Shown: piece after piece, positions 43,708 to 51,945 of the stretch
How positions within the stretch are numbered: the first letter of the stretch is position 1
How the letters are laid out: every line of letters begins with the position of its first letter
Assembly (NCBI RefSeq): GCF_018603885.1
Contig: NZ_JAHGAW010000004.1
Location: 248,001 to 312,000 of the forward strand
DNA: 64,000 nucleotides
Direction: 5' to 3'
Source of the DNA: Sphingobium nicotianae
GTDB lineage: Bacteria; Pseudomonadota; Alphaproteobacteria; Sphingomonadales; Sphingomonadaceae
Translations under genes and position numbers: made by a program
The notes under the pieces: generated by a model
What the model saw: only the letters and a program-made list of their open reading frames with translations
What the model was told of the DNA's origin: nothing
Databases searched by the model: none

Positions 43708-45669
43708 ATGGCGACGAAGATGGTCGAGACGGGAGCCCAAAAGGAGGCGCGGACGGATCTGTTGGCGGCGAGCGACGCGACGATCGACGACGCGGTTACC
43801 TATGGCGATCCGATGGTGTTGCGCGGCCTCGTCTATCTGCTGACCGGTGACCCCGAGCTCAAGACCATGGCGACCAAGACCGTCGCTTATGGGCAGATGG
43901 ACGCGATCGTTCCGGCGAGCGACGAGGAGGTCGCGATGATCCGCCGCAAGGCTGCCGATTTCCTCAAAGCCTATCGTGACGGTGGCGCGGGCCCGATCGG
44001 CTTTGGCGCGCCGAAGCATGTCCGCGACAGCATGGAACTGGTGCTCGCCGGCAGAATTCCGGAGGAGGATCTCGCCATGGCGACCGAGGAGCTTGCACTC
44101 GATCCCTGGGCGCGTTCGCTCCAGTGGCAATCCACGCCGGATTCCAAGCGGCTGGGAGCCTTTTCGGTGACGGTCATCGGGACCGGCATGGGCGGACTCA
44201 ACGCCGCGTTGCAGCTGAAGCGGGCGGGAATCAACTATATGATCTTCGAGAAGAATAATGGCGTTGGCGGCACATGGTATGAAAACCGCTATCCGGGCGC
44301 GCGCGTGGACGGATCGAGCCGGACCTATTCGCATCTGTTCGGCGTCGATTTCCCCTGCCCCTATAATTATGCGCCGCAGGAACGGAACCAGGCCTATTTC
44401 GATTGGGTCGCCGACGAGTTCGGGCTGCGCGACGAGATCATCTTCAACACGGAAGTGACAGCGCTCACCTGGGACGAGCAGGCGTCCATGTGGGAGATCG
44501 AGGCGATCGGTCCGAACGGCAAGGAGACGCATCGCTCGAATGCAGTGATCACGTCGGTGGGATTCCTCAACAGGCCCAATATCCCGCAGATCGAGGGGAT
44601 GGAAACGTTCGGCGGTCCGAGCTGGCATACGGTGCATTGGCCCGAAGGAGCGGACCTTGCAGATAAGCGCGTCGCGGTCGTCGGGACGGGCTGCACGGGC
44701 TATCAGATGGTGCCTGAGCTGGCCAAGGAAGCGGCGCACATCAGCGTCTTCCAGCGCACACCGCAATGGCTGATGCCGATGCCGGGCTATCTGGCCGAGG
44801 TGCCGGATGGGCTGAAATGGCTCGACCGCAACATGCCGTACCACACCAATTTCATGCGGCTGCGCCATGCGTATCGCATCGGCGATTTCTTCAGCAAGGT
44901 GACCGAGATCGATCCGGATTTCGACGATCCCTACAGCGTCAGCGCGGCCAACAAAGCGTTGCGTGATCGATCGGTCGAATTTCTTGAGAAGAAGCTTGGC
45001 GACCGCATGCTGGGCGACAAGAGTCTCGTCGAGATCATGACGCCCAAGCACCCGGTCTGGTCGGCGCGGATCGTGCTGGTGGATAGTGATGATTGCATCC
45101 TCGACGCGTTGCAGCTCGACAATGTCGAACTGGTGACGAGCGGTGCGGAGCGGATCAACACGGCGGGCATCGTCGATGGCGCAGGCAAGCAGCATGATGT
45201 GGACGTCATCGTCTATGCGACAGGATTCAAGGCCAACGACTATCTCTATCCGATGAAGATCACCGGCCGGAATGGTCTCACGATCGATCAGCTCTGGGCG
45301 GTCGACGGCGCGCGCGCCTATCTGGGTTGCATGATGCCGGGTTTCCCCAATCTCTGGTCGATCTATGGCCCCAATACCAATGGCGGCCTGCAGGTCGCGG
45401 CCTATCATGAGCTGACCACCCTCTATGCGCTGCAATGCATCGAGAAACTAATCCTCGAGCGCAAGGAAACCATCGAGGTGAAGGAGGAGGCTTATTGGCG
45501 CTACAGCCGCTTCGTTGACGAGCGGAACAGCCGGCGGGTGTGGAGCGACAAAAGGGCGCACAGCTATTATTGGGACGGCGGTCGGTCGCCTGGCATGAAT
45601 CCCCTGACCGCCACGGAAAACTACCAGTTTATGCGCTATCCCGATTTTAACGACATGAATATGAAATGA
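43708..45669 (+). CDS. flavin-containing Baeyer-Villiger-type monooxygenase
   Basis: About 653 residues of a class B flavoprotein with an extra N-terminal ~150-residue helical region, as in 4-hydroxyacetophenone monooxygenase. The FAD motif is VIGTGMGGLNAALQL (near residue 155), the type I BVMO fingerprint FGGPSWHTVHWP (F-x-G-x-x-x-H-x-x-x-W-P) is intact, and the NADPH motif is VVGTGCTGYQMVPEL. YATGFKANDYL and FPNLWSIYGPNTN follow. It would insert oxygen beside a ketone. I prefer the ATG at 43708; 43678 has no ribosome site. A DUF1993 gene is divergent and a LuxR regulator lies 389 bp downstream. Substrate unknown. Confidence 0.9.
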   Translation: MATKMVETGAQKEARTDLLAASDATIDDAVTYGDPMVLRGLVYLLTGDPELKTMATKTVAYGQMDAIVPASDEEVAMIRRKAADFLKAYRDGGAGPIGFGAPKHVRDSMELVLAGRIPEEDLAMATEELALDPWARSLQWQSTPDSKRLGAFSVTVIGTGMGGLNAALQLKRAGINYMIFEKNNGVGGTWYENRYPGARVDGSSRTYSHLFGVDFPCPYNYAPQERNQAYFDWVADEFGLRDEIIFNTEVTALTWDEQASMWEIEAIGPNGKETHRSNAVITSVGFLNRPNIPQIEGMETFGGPSWHTVHWPEGADLADKRVAVVGTGCTGYQMVPELAKEAAHISVFQRTPQWLMPMPGYLAEVPDGLKWLDRNMPYHTNFMRLRHAYRIGDFFSKVTEIDPDFDDPYSVSAANKALRDRSVEFLEKKLGDRMLGDKSLVEIMTPKHPVWSARIVLVDSDDCILDALQLDNVELVTSGAERINTAGIVDGAGKQHDVDVIVYATGFKANDYLYPMKITGRNGLTIDQLWAVDGARAYLGCMMPGFPNLWSIYGPNTNGGLQVAAYHELTTLYALQCIEKLILERKETIEVKEEAYWRYSRFVDERNSRRVWSDKRAHSYYWDGGRSPGMNPLTATENYQFMRYPDFNDMNMK

Positions 45670-46058
45670 CGTGAGAAAAACCTATTTGGCAAAATAATGA
45701 TTGACAGTGTCACGCTGTTTGGTTAGAAAAGTGCAAGATCGCAGTACGAGTCGCCGCAGGCATAGCATCCGGTTGATCGAGCAAGGTGATCGGAATAACG
45801 TCGGTATGGCGCGCATTGGCCTTCTCGGTATGCTGGTCAACCGCAATCCTCAACGGCGTCTGGTTTCTTGCCGACGAAGCGCGGGCATGGGCTGCGATGC
45901 TTGATGAATAGTTTATGCGCCTTCAGCAACGCGCGGATGCACAGTGCTTAGAAAAATGTTATAACTCAGCTTCTTAACGTTGCGCCCGAATCGCTTGCTT
46001 TTGCAGGCGGATAGGCGGACCATGATCGAGTGGGAAGAGCCCTGCGGAGGCTTCCGGG
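45670..46058. other. intergenic region upstream of the LuxR gene
   Basis: 389 bases with no supported protein gene. A consensus-like promoter (TTGACA at 45701, 17 bp, TAGAAA at 45724) lies here, overlapped by an imperfect palindrome ACAGTGTCACGCTGT at 45704-45718. If it drives the LuxR gene, the leader is about 320 bases. The 67-codon frame starting at the -35 box itself is not convincing. Confidence 0.5.
45701..45729 (+). promoter_or_regulatory. candidate promoter with an overlapping palindrome
   Basis: TTGACA (45701-45706), a 17-bp spacer and TAGAAA (45724-45729). The imperfect palindrome ACAGTGTCACGCTGT spans 45704-45718 and could be an operator, for example for the LuxR protein itself. 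Assignment is by sequence match only. Confidence 0.45.
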
Positions 46059-46766
46059 GTGGATGACATACTGAGGAAGATAGCGGACGCGTCGACGTTG
46101 CCGCTCTTGTGGCGGCAGATGACCCGCTACTTCAGCCGGCATGGTTTCGATGGCTTGAGCTACTACTGGGTGCGGACGGGTACGAATCTTCCCGCCACGA
46201 TCCCACTCCAACATGGTTTCTCCAAGGAAGAGATCGAGCTCTATCTTTCGCTCGATTTCCAGCGGCTCGACATCGTGCCGCGCGCTGCGCTGGCAGCGGG
46301 CATGCCGGTGCGCTGGACCGACATGTGGCGCAACACCGAGTTGACATCCGAAGAACGTGATTTTCTGCGCGCATTGCGGGAAATCAATTTTTCCGACGGC
46401 TTCTCGATGCCTTGCTACGGGCCCAACAACCGCAATGCCGTCGTTGGCGTAAGCAGAATGACGCCGCACACCGATGCGAGCCCGAGTCACATGGCACTGC
46501 TGCATTTCGCCGCGCAGGCCGCTCATCTGCGCATATGCGCGCTGTTTGCCGACGAGGTGACGCGCGATCGCCAGCTCTCGACGCGGGAGAAGGAAATTCT
46601 CGACTGGGTGGCGCGCGGCAAGAGCAACAATGTGATCGCGGAGATCCTCGCGATTTCGCCGGGGACCGTCGACACCTATATGCGGCGAATATACGAAAAG
46701 CTGGAAGTTTCAGACCGAACCTCCGCGGCTGTGAAGGGAGTTGGGCTGGGGCTTATCGCAGCCTGA
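46059..46766 (+). CDS. LuxR-family regulator with autoinducer-binding-like domain
   Basis: A 235-residue regulator. The N-terminal ~155 residues resemble the autoinducer-binding domain (FSRHGFDGLSYYWVRTG; LYLSLDFQRLDIVPRAALAAGMPVRWTDM; DGFSMPCYGPNN). A C-terminal LuxR helix-turn-helix follows (STREKEILDWVARGKSNNVIAEILAISPGTVDTYMRRIYEKLEV). No luxI-type synthase is in the window, so it is a LuxR solo. The start is GTG at 46059 with GGAGG upstream. It lies between the monooxygenase and the GTA-like cluster and could regulate either. A decayed copy of its HTH end is just downstream. Confidence 0.88.
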   Translation: MDDILRKIADASTLPLLWRQMTRYFSRHGFDGLSYYWVRTGTNLPATIPLQHGFSKEEIELYLSLDFQRLDIVPRAALAAGMPVRWTDMWRNTELTSEERDFLRALREINFSDGFSMPCYGPNNRNAVVGVSRMTPHTDASPSHMALLHFAAQAAHLRICALFADEVTRDRQLSTREKEILDWVARGKSNNVIAEILAISPGTVDTYMRRIYEKLEVSDRTSAAVKGVGLGLIAA

Positions 46767-46940
46767 TTGGGCCTGCCCGTGTTCGGACCGCACTGTCGTA
46801 TGCGTGGGCTGTCCCAGTGCGCGCCCGACATCACCATGTTTTCGAGGCCGGCAATCTGACGCCGCTGCCCATGGCGCATCTGCCGACCTTCCGCTGCGGC
46901 CGATACCGGTCAGGTCCGGGATGTTCCGTCACTGCGCGAA

Positions 46941-47104
46941 ATGGTGACCCCGCAGCTCATCGCCCGGACCAGAACAGCGGTCGACCATCGCATCGTGACT
47001 GGGATGGTGGACACGTATTGCGGGGCATCTTCGACAAGTTCGGCTTGGCCGACCGGATGCCGGCGGTCATCAACGGTGTCAGCACGGGCCTCATTCGCGC
47101 TTGA
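46941..47104 (+). pseudogene. remnant of a second LuxR helix-turn-helix, frameshifted
   Basis: Reading from 46941, the frame gives VTGMVDTY at 46995-47018. Then a one-base loss occurs: an expected ATG codon is TG at 47019-47020. The neighbouring frame continues from 47021 as RGIFDKFGLADRMPAVINGVSTGLIRA to a stop at 47102. Joined, VDTY(-)RGIFDKFGLADR...GVSTGLIRA matches the C-terminus of the intact LuxR (VDTYMRRIYEKLEVSDR...GVGLGLIAA) at 16 positions over about 31 residues. The divergence shows an older paralogue rather than a fresh duplication. Only the HTH end remains; it lies directly before the portal gene. Confidence 0.7.
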
Positions 47105-47126
47105 GAGCGCTCTAGGGAGCAACAAC

Positions 47127-48278
47127 ATGAAATGGTTTGGACGCAAGGGCGCGGCTGGAACGCCGCGGCCGCCACTGGCACGCGCCTGGATCGGGCTGGG
47201 CTGGATCGGCGCCAGCGATTGGCCGCAGAGCTATGAGGTGCAATTGAAGGCGGCGGTCCTGGCCAATCCGGTGGCGCAGCGGGCGATGCGGCTGGTGAGC
47301 GAGGCGGCAGGCAGCGCGGCGCTGGTTGCGACGAGCGATGAAACGGAAGATGCGCTGGCGACGCTGCGCCTCATCCAGCGTCGCGCGGCTGGACAGAATG
47401 TGATCGAAACACTGGCCAGTCACATCCTGTTGCATGGCAACGCTTATGTGCAGATCAGCCACGATCCGGACGGCAAGCCGGCGAACCTCTATGCGCTGCG
47501 ACCGGATCGGGTGAGCATCGAAGGGGACGCACAGGGCTGGCCCATCGCCTATCGATATCGGGCGGACGAGAGCGAGGTGCGCTATGCGAGCGAGGACGCG
47601 GCGGGGCGGACGGCGATCATCCATCTCAAGGCGCTGAATCCGGCCGACGATCATTACGGATTGGGCTGCCTCGGTGCAGCCGCCGGAGCGGTGGCGATCC
47701 ACAATGCGGCGACGAGCTGGAACAAGGCACTGCTCGACAATGCGGCGCGACCGTCCGGGGCGCTGGTCTATGAACCCAAGGACGGGAGCGTGCTCTCATC
47801 CGATCAGTTCGACAGATTGAAGGCCGAGCTGGAAGCCAGTTTTCAGGGGCGGGGCAATGCGGGGCGGCCGATGCTGCTCGAAGGCGGGCTGCACTGGCAA
47901 TCGATGAGCCTGTCGCCGGCGGACATGGATTTCGTCGAACTGAAGGCGGCGGCGGCACGCGACATTGCGTTAGCATTCGGTGTGCCGCCGGTGCTGATCG
48001 GCCTGCCGGGCGACGGCACCTATTCCAACTATCGCGAGGCCAACAAGGCGCTCTGGCGGCAGACGGTGTTGCCTCTCGCCGACAAGATACTCGGCGGGCT
48101 GGCTCAGGGCCTGCGCGGTTTCGTGCCCGGATTGCTGCTCTCCGTGGATCTGAACAAGCTGCCAGCTTTGGTCGAGGACCGCATGATGCTCTGGGATCGC
48201 GTGGCATCGGCCGAATTTCTCTCGACCGACGAGAAGCGTGCGATGCTGGGGCTTGGGCTGGAGACGCAGGCATCATGA
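47127..48278 (+). CDS. GTA/phage portal protein (HK97 family)
   Basis: A 383-residue HK97-type portal protein. It forms the dodecameric DNA gate at one capsid vertex. Signature parts are RAMRLVSEAAGSAALVA, LHGNAYVQISHDPDGKPANLYALRPDRVSI, ALLDNAARPSGALVYE, and the C-terminal FVELKAAAARDIALAFGVPPVLIGLPGDGTYSNYREANKALWRQTVLPLADKIL. Length is typical for GTA portals. The start ATG follows AGGGAGC. No terminase precedes it, which breaks the usual GTA order. Its stop overlaps the protease start (ATGA). Confidence 0.93.
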   Translation: MKWFGRKGAAGTPRPPLARAWIGLGWIGASDWPQSYEVQLKAAVLANPVAQRAMRLVSEAAGSAALVATSDETEDALATLRLIQRRAAGQNVIETLASHILLHGNAYVQISHDPDGKPANLYALRPDRVSIEGDAQGWPIAYRYRADESEVRYASEDAAGRTAIIHLKALNPADDHYGLGCLGAAAGAVAIHNAATSWNKALLDNAARPSGALVYEPKDGSVLSSDQFDRLKAELEASFQGRGNAGRPMLLEGGLHWQSMSLSPADMDFVELKAAAARDIALAFGVPPVLIGLPGDGTYSNYREANKALWRQTVLPLADKILGGLAQGLRGFVPGLLLSVDLNKLPALVEDRMMLWDRVASAEFLSTDEKRAMLGLGLETQAS

Positions 48279-48697
48279 GCGAACTGGGAACGCGGCCAGT
48301 ACGCTTTGCCGGCTATGCCGCGATTTTCGACCGGATCGATATCGGCGGCGACATCATCTCGCCAGGTGCTTTTGCGGCGAGCCTGTCGCGGCGGGGCGGG
48401 GAGGGGCTGCCCTTGCTGTGGCAGCATCGCGCCGATCAACCGATCGGGCGGATCCAGATGGCGGGTGAGGACGAACGGGGGCTGCGCGTCATCGGCGAGA
48501 TCGGCGGGCAGAGCGCGGTGGCACGGCAGGCAGCCGCGCTGCTCAAGGACGGGCGGATTGACGGGCTGTCCTTTGGCTATCGGGTGTTGAGCGCTCAGGG
48601 CGAGCGACCGCGGCGGCTCGACGCGCTCGATCTCGTCGAGGTGAGCCTGGTGACGCACCCCATGCAGACGCTGGCGCGGGTGCATGGGGTGGAGTGA
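48275..48697 (+). CDS. GTA/phage prohead protease (HK97 family)
   Basis: A 140-residue serine protease that matures the capsid. Seen are FAGYAAIFDRIDIGGDIISPGAF, the catalytic His in LLWQHRADQPIG, and the catalytic Ser in IDGLSFGYRV, followed by DLVEVSLVTHPMQ. Length is short but normal for GTA proteases. It overlaps the portal stop by 4 bp. A terminator hairpin follows at 48723, before the capsid gene. Confidence 0.92.
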   Translation: MSELGTRPVRFAGYAAIFDRIDIGGDIISPGAFAASLSRRGGEGLPLLWQHRADQPIGRIQMAGEDERGLRVIGEIGGQSAVARQAAALLKDGRIDGLSFGYRVLSAQGERPRRLDALDLVEVSLVTHPMQTLARVHGVE

Positions 48698-48722
48698 GTC
48701 CATCCGATTTCGATGAGCATGG

Positions 48723-48751
48723 AGGGGCCTTCCGGCCCCTTTTTCTTTTTG
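48723..48751 (+). terminator. terminator between protease and capsid genes
   Basis: AGGGGCC-TTCC-GGCCCCT stem (48723-48729 with 48734-48740) followed by TTTTCTTTTT. It lies 26 bp after the protease stop and upstream of the capsid ribosome site, inside what should be one operon. Confidence 0.8.
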
Positions 48752-48769
48752 ACTGCAGGAGACGTGACT

Positions 48770-49909
48770 ATGCTGGAAGTGAAAGCCAATGCGCTGGAGG
48801 AGAGCTTTGACGCGATCCTGCAGGCGGACCGCGTGGCGGGCATCGAAGCCCGGATGGATGCGCTCGACGATGCGCTGAAGATACAGGCCGAGCGTGTGGG
48901 GCGGCCGCCACTCGACGGCGCGAAGGGCGGTGAGGTGGATCCCGCGCGCGCGGCGTTCACCGAGCGCTATCTGCGCCGCGGGGTCGAAGCGGGCGTGGAG
49001 CTCAAGAGCTTCAGCGGTGCGACGGGCGCTTCGGGTGGCTATGCCGTGCCGCGCGAGATCGACCAGATGATCGAGATGGCGCTCAAATCGATGTCGCCGA
49101 TCCGCGGCATCGCCAACGTCGTGCGCACGGGAAGCGCGGGCTATCGCAAGCTGGTGACGACCGGTGGCGTCGTGTCGGGCTGGGCCTCGGAAACGGGGAC
49201 GCGACCGGAAACCGGCACGCCGACCTACCAGGAAATCGCCCCGCCGAGCGGGGAGCTTTACGCCAATCCTTCCGCCAGTCAGGCGATGCTGGACGATGCC
49301 CAGTTCGACGTTGAAGGCTGGCTCGCCGGCGAGATCGCGCAGGAGTTCGCGCGAGCCGAGGGGGCCGCGTTCGTCAACGGCAACGGCACGAACAAGCCCA
49401 AGGGCTTTCTCACTTATACGACCACCAACGAAAGTGACGCGGCGCGCGCATTCGGGTCGCTGCAATATGTCGCCTCCGGTCAGGCCGGTGGCTTCCCGGC
49501 ATCCAACCCCCAGGACAAGCTGATCGACCTCGTTCAGGCGCTGCGCGCACCCTATCGGCAAGGCGCGTCCTTCGTGATGAACTCGGCGACCCTGGCGCGC
49601 ATCCGCAAGTTCAAGACGACGGACGGCGCTTTCCTCTGGCAGCCGGCCATGGTGGTGGGGCAGCCGGCGACTTTGCTCGGCTATCCGGTGATCGAGGCGG
49701 AGGACATGCCCGATGTCGCGGCGGACAGCCTGTCGATCGCCTTCGGCAATTTCGCCCATGGCTACGTCATCGCTGAGCGCAACGACACCAGCATTCTGCG
49801 CGATCCATACAGCAACAAGCCGTTCGTCCACTTCTATGCCGTCAAGCGGATCGGCGGAGCGGTGACGAACAGCGAAGCAATCAAGCTCATGAAGTTCGCG
49901 GCAAGCTGA
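48770..49909 (+). CDS. GTA/phage major capsid protein (HK97 family)
   Basis: A 379-residue HK97-fold capsid protein. A short N-terminal scaffold-like helical part (residues 1-75) precedes the conserved domain, which starts near FSGATGASGGYAVPREIDQMIEMALKSMSPIRGIANVV. It continues with WASETGTRPETGTPTYQEIAPPSGELYANPSASQAMLDDA and ends with PATLLGYPVIEAEDMPDVAADSLSIAFGNFAHGYVI. AGGAGACGTGACT before the ATG fixes the start at 48770. The frame is intact. Terminator hairpins on each side set it apart from neighbouring genes. Confidence 0.94.
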   Translation: MLEVKANALEESFDAILQADRVAGIEARMDALDDALKIQAERVGRPPLDGAKGGEVDPARAAFTERYLRRGVEAGVELKSFSGATGASGGYAVPREIDQMIEMALKSMSPIRGIANVVRTGSAGYRKLVTTGGVVSGWASETGTRPETGTPTYQEIAPPSGELYANPSASQAMLDDAQFDVEGWLAGEIAQEFARAEGAAFVNGNGTNKPKGFLTYTTTNESDAARAFGSLQYVASGQAGGFPASNPQDKLIDLVQALRAPYRQGASFVMNSATLARIRKFKTTDGAFLWQPAMVVGQPATLLGYPVIEAEDMPDVAADSLSIAFGNFAHGYVIAERNDTSILRDPYSNKPFVHFYAVKRIGGAVTNSEAIKLMKFAAS

Positions 49910-49915
49910 GCGGCA

Positions 49916-49954
49916 ATGGAGAGGGGCAGAAACCCCTCTCCATCTCGTCTTTTT
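49916..49954 (+). terminator. terminator after the capsid gene
   Basis: A perfect 11-bp stem ATGGAGAGGGG/CCCCTCTCCAT (49916-49926 with 49933-49943), a 6-base loop, then a T-rich tail TCTTTTTCC. It starts 7 bp after the capsid stop. Confidence 0.85.
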
Positions 49955-49977
49955 CCTTCAGCGCGAAAGGTTCCCCC

Positions 49978-50517
49978 ATGACCGTCACCATTGCGAAGGG
50001 CGGACCGCTCGCGGTGCCACTCGACGACTTCAAGGCCTATCTCAAGATCGGTCTCGGCGAAGAAGACGAAACGCTGGTCGATCTTATCCGGACAGCGAGC
50101 GAGGCGATCGAACGATTCATCGGTGGCCTCGTCATTATCCGTGCGATCGACGAAGTGTTGAGCGCGAGGAGCGGCTGGCAGAAGCTGGCGGTCCGGCCGG
50201 TGCGCAGCGTCACCGGGCTGGTCGGCATACCGGCGGAAGGCGCCGAGTTCGCGTTGCCGGTCGAAAGTTATGCAATCGATATCGACGCAGGCGGCACCGG
50301 CTGGCTGCGGATACTCAATCCCGGATCGGCGGGTCGGGTCCGCGTGACTTATGCCGCGGGGACGGCGGACGATGATGGCGGCGTATCCGATGCGATCCAG
50401 CATGGCATCTTGCGGCTTGCAGGCGAACTTCATGCCCGGCGCGAGGGCCTCGAGATGGACATGCCAGTCTCCGTCGCAGCGCTGCTGCGTCCCTGGCGAA
50501 GGATGGCGCTGTCATGA
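49978..50517 (+). CDS. GTA head-tail connector protein (gp6-like)
   Basis: A 179-residue connector of the phage gp6 / DnaB-like head-tail family. The N-terminus PLDDFKAYLKIGLGEEDETLVDLIRTASEAIERFIGG is the helical signature and the middle (QKLAVRPVRSVTGLVGIPAEGAE; VRVTYAAGTADDD) forms the beta part. It attaches the tail to the portal vertex. It overlaps the next gene by 4 bp (ATGA). The frame is open. Confidence 0.88.
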   Translation: MTVTIAKGGPLAVPLDDFKAYLKIGLGEEDETLVDLIRTASEAIERFIGGLVIIRAIDEVLSARSGWQKLAVRPVRSVTGLVGIPAEGAEFALPVESYAIDIDAGGTGWLRILNPGSAGRVRVTYAAGTADDDGGVSDAIQHGILRLAGELHARREGLEMDMPVSVAALLRPWRRMALS

Positions 50518-50909
50518 GCGGCGAGCTGGCTGTGCGCGGCGCGATCCTCAGCGCGTTGCGTGGTGATGCGGCGCTCATGGCAATGGTCAATCAGGTGAGC
50601 GATGGCGAACCGGTCAAGGCGAGCGCGCCCTGGTTGATGCTGGGGGATGCGATGGCGAGCGGCTGGGGTGCGCGGGGCGTTGATGGACTCGCCTTGCGCC
50701 AGACATTGTTGCTGGTCCTGCGCGGGGACGAACTCGGGCGCGTGGCCGATATTCTGACGCGCGTCGATGATGCGCTGACCGGAATCGACAGCGCGCTCGG
50801 CGACTGGCGTCTCACCAGTCTGCGGTTCGAGCGCTCGCGGATCGTGCGGAGCCGGACCGAGTGGCGGGCGAGCATAGACTATGCGGTGCGGATGGCGCGG
50901 CTCTCCTAG
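50514..50909 (+). CDS. GTA tail-completion protein (DUF3168)
   Basis: A 131-residue DUF3168 protein, which caps the head end of the tail. Motifs: AVRGAILSALRGDAALMAMVNQVSDGEP, PWLMLGDAMASGWGARGVDGLALRQTLLLVLRGDELG and SLRFERSRIVRSRTEWRASIDYAVRM. Standard length, open frame, 4-bp overlap with the connector gene. Confidence 0.87.
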   Translation: MSGELAVRGAILSALRGDAALMAMVNQVSDGEPVKASAPWLMLGDAMASGWGARGVDGLALRQTLLLVLRGDELGRVADILTRVDDALTGIDSALGDWRLTSLRFERSRIVRSRTEWRASIDYAVRMARLS

Positions 50910-50962
50910 CCCGTCACCGACGTCACCGAAGATCAACTTCGAGAATTTGAAAGGATCGATTC

Positions 50963-51374
50963 ATGGCTGTGGAAAAGGGCAGTGCGTTCCTCCTGAAGAT
51001 TGGCAATGGCGGGGCACCGGCGGCCTACGCGACCATTGCGGGCATGCGAACGACGCTGGTTTCGGTGAATGGCGAGACGGTCAACATCACGAGCAAGGAC
51101 AGCGGCGGCTGGCGGCAATTGCTGCCGGACGCGGGGGTGCGTTCGGTGAGCGTATCGGGAGCTGGAATCTTTACCGGGTCCGCGGCCGAAGTGCGGCTGC
51201 GTGATCATGCGCTGAGCGCCGCGATCGACGATTATTTATGAGCTGAGCTTCGAAAGCGGCGAGAAGTTGCGGGGCAAGTTCCTCGTGACGCGGCTTGACT
51301 ATGCCGGAGATTATAACGGTGAGCGGACCTACACATTGTCACTGGAGAGCAGCGGCGCGGTGAGTGCGCTGTGA
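50963..51374 (+). pseudogene. GTA major tail protein gene, interrupted by a TTAT duplication
   Basis: The first 92 codons give MAVEKGSAFLLKIGNGG ... ALSAAIDDYL and stop at 51239. The 4-bp TTAT at 51236-51239 repeats the preceding TTAT. Without it the frame continues as ELSFESGEKLRGKFLVTRLDYAGDYNGERTYTLSLESSGAVSAL to the stop at 51372, which is the normal C-terminus of the TP901-1-type major tail tube protein (about 136 residues). The break would leave a truncated tube protein. A sequencing error is possible, but nearby tail genes show independent defects. Confidence 0.85.
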
Positions 51375-51688
51375 CGGGGCTCGCGAACGTCGCACGCGGC
51401 GAGGCGGAGATTGCCGTCAATGGGCGCGCGATGCTGGTGCGGCCGAGCTTCGCGGCACTGGTCGCGACAGAGAGCGAGGTCGGGTCTTTGCTGGCGCTGG
51501 TCGAGCGGGCGGCCGAAGGGCGGCTGACATTGGCCGAAATCGAGGCGCTGGTGTGGCATTGTCTTGCCGACCGGCCCGACGATATGCCGCGGGCGGACCT
51601 GGGCGAGGCACTGGTGACGCAGGGGATTGGTACGGCGCTGCCGGCACTGCGTATGATCCTGCGTCAGGCGCTCGCGGCCGGACAATGA
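51371..51688 (+). CDS. GTA tail-assembly chaperone-like protein (gp10 type)
   Basis: A 105-residue protein. The GTG at 51371 overlaps the former stop of the tail-protein gene. It contains ANVARGEAEIAVNGRAMLVRPSFAALVATESEVGSLLALVERAAEGRLTLAEIEALVWHCLADRP, typical of the small GTA protein encoded after the major tail gene. It is thought to help tail assembly. The frame is open. Confidence 0.82.
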   Translation: MTGLANVARGEAEIAVNGRAMLVRPSFAALVATESEVGSLLALVERAAEGRLTLAEIEALVWHCLADRPDDMPRADLGEALVTQGIGTALPALRMILRQALAAGQ

Positions 51689-51945
51689 GCTTCGCGCGAG
51701 CGGCGCGCCGTCTGGCCGGACAGGCCGGGTTTTTGCTCAGCTGGCGGCCGGATGAGTTCTGGCGCGCAACGCCCGACGGGCTCGCTGATGCACTGGGCGC
51801 TTGGCGCGACTTGCCGGGCATGTCGGGCGATGCGCTCGATCGCGAGGCTTTCAACAGATTGATGGAGCTGCACCCCGATGATGCAAGACATGAACTTATT
51901 CGCCCCGACCGAGAGGCCAAAAGAGACCGAGGAAGCCCGTATTGA
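51685..51945 (+). CDS. GTA phage tail assembly chaperone (DUF2376-like)
   Basis: An 86-residue protein whose core is AARRLAGQAGFLLSWRPDEFWRATPDGLADALGAW, the signature of the small tail-assembly chaperone. It overlaps the previous gene by 4 bp. Its last ~25 residues (from about MELHPDDARHELIRPDREAK) extend past the family's usual end and overlap the tape-measure gene in another phase. This extra tail is probably not original and may reflect a shifted or lost stop codon. Confidence 0.78.
   Translation: MSFARAARRLAGQAGFLLSWRPDEFWRATPDGLADALGAWRDLPGMSGDALDREAFNRLMELHPDDARHELIRPDREAKRDRGSPY

Noticed and set aside
45701..45904. A 67-codon frame upstream of the LuxR gene
   Set aside because: It starts with a TTG that is the -35 box itself, has no ribosome site and reads as low-complexity basic sequence.
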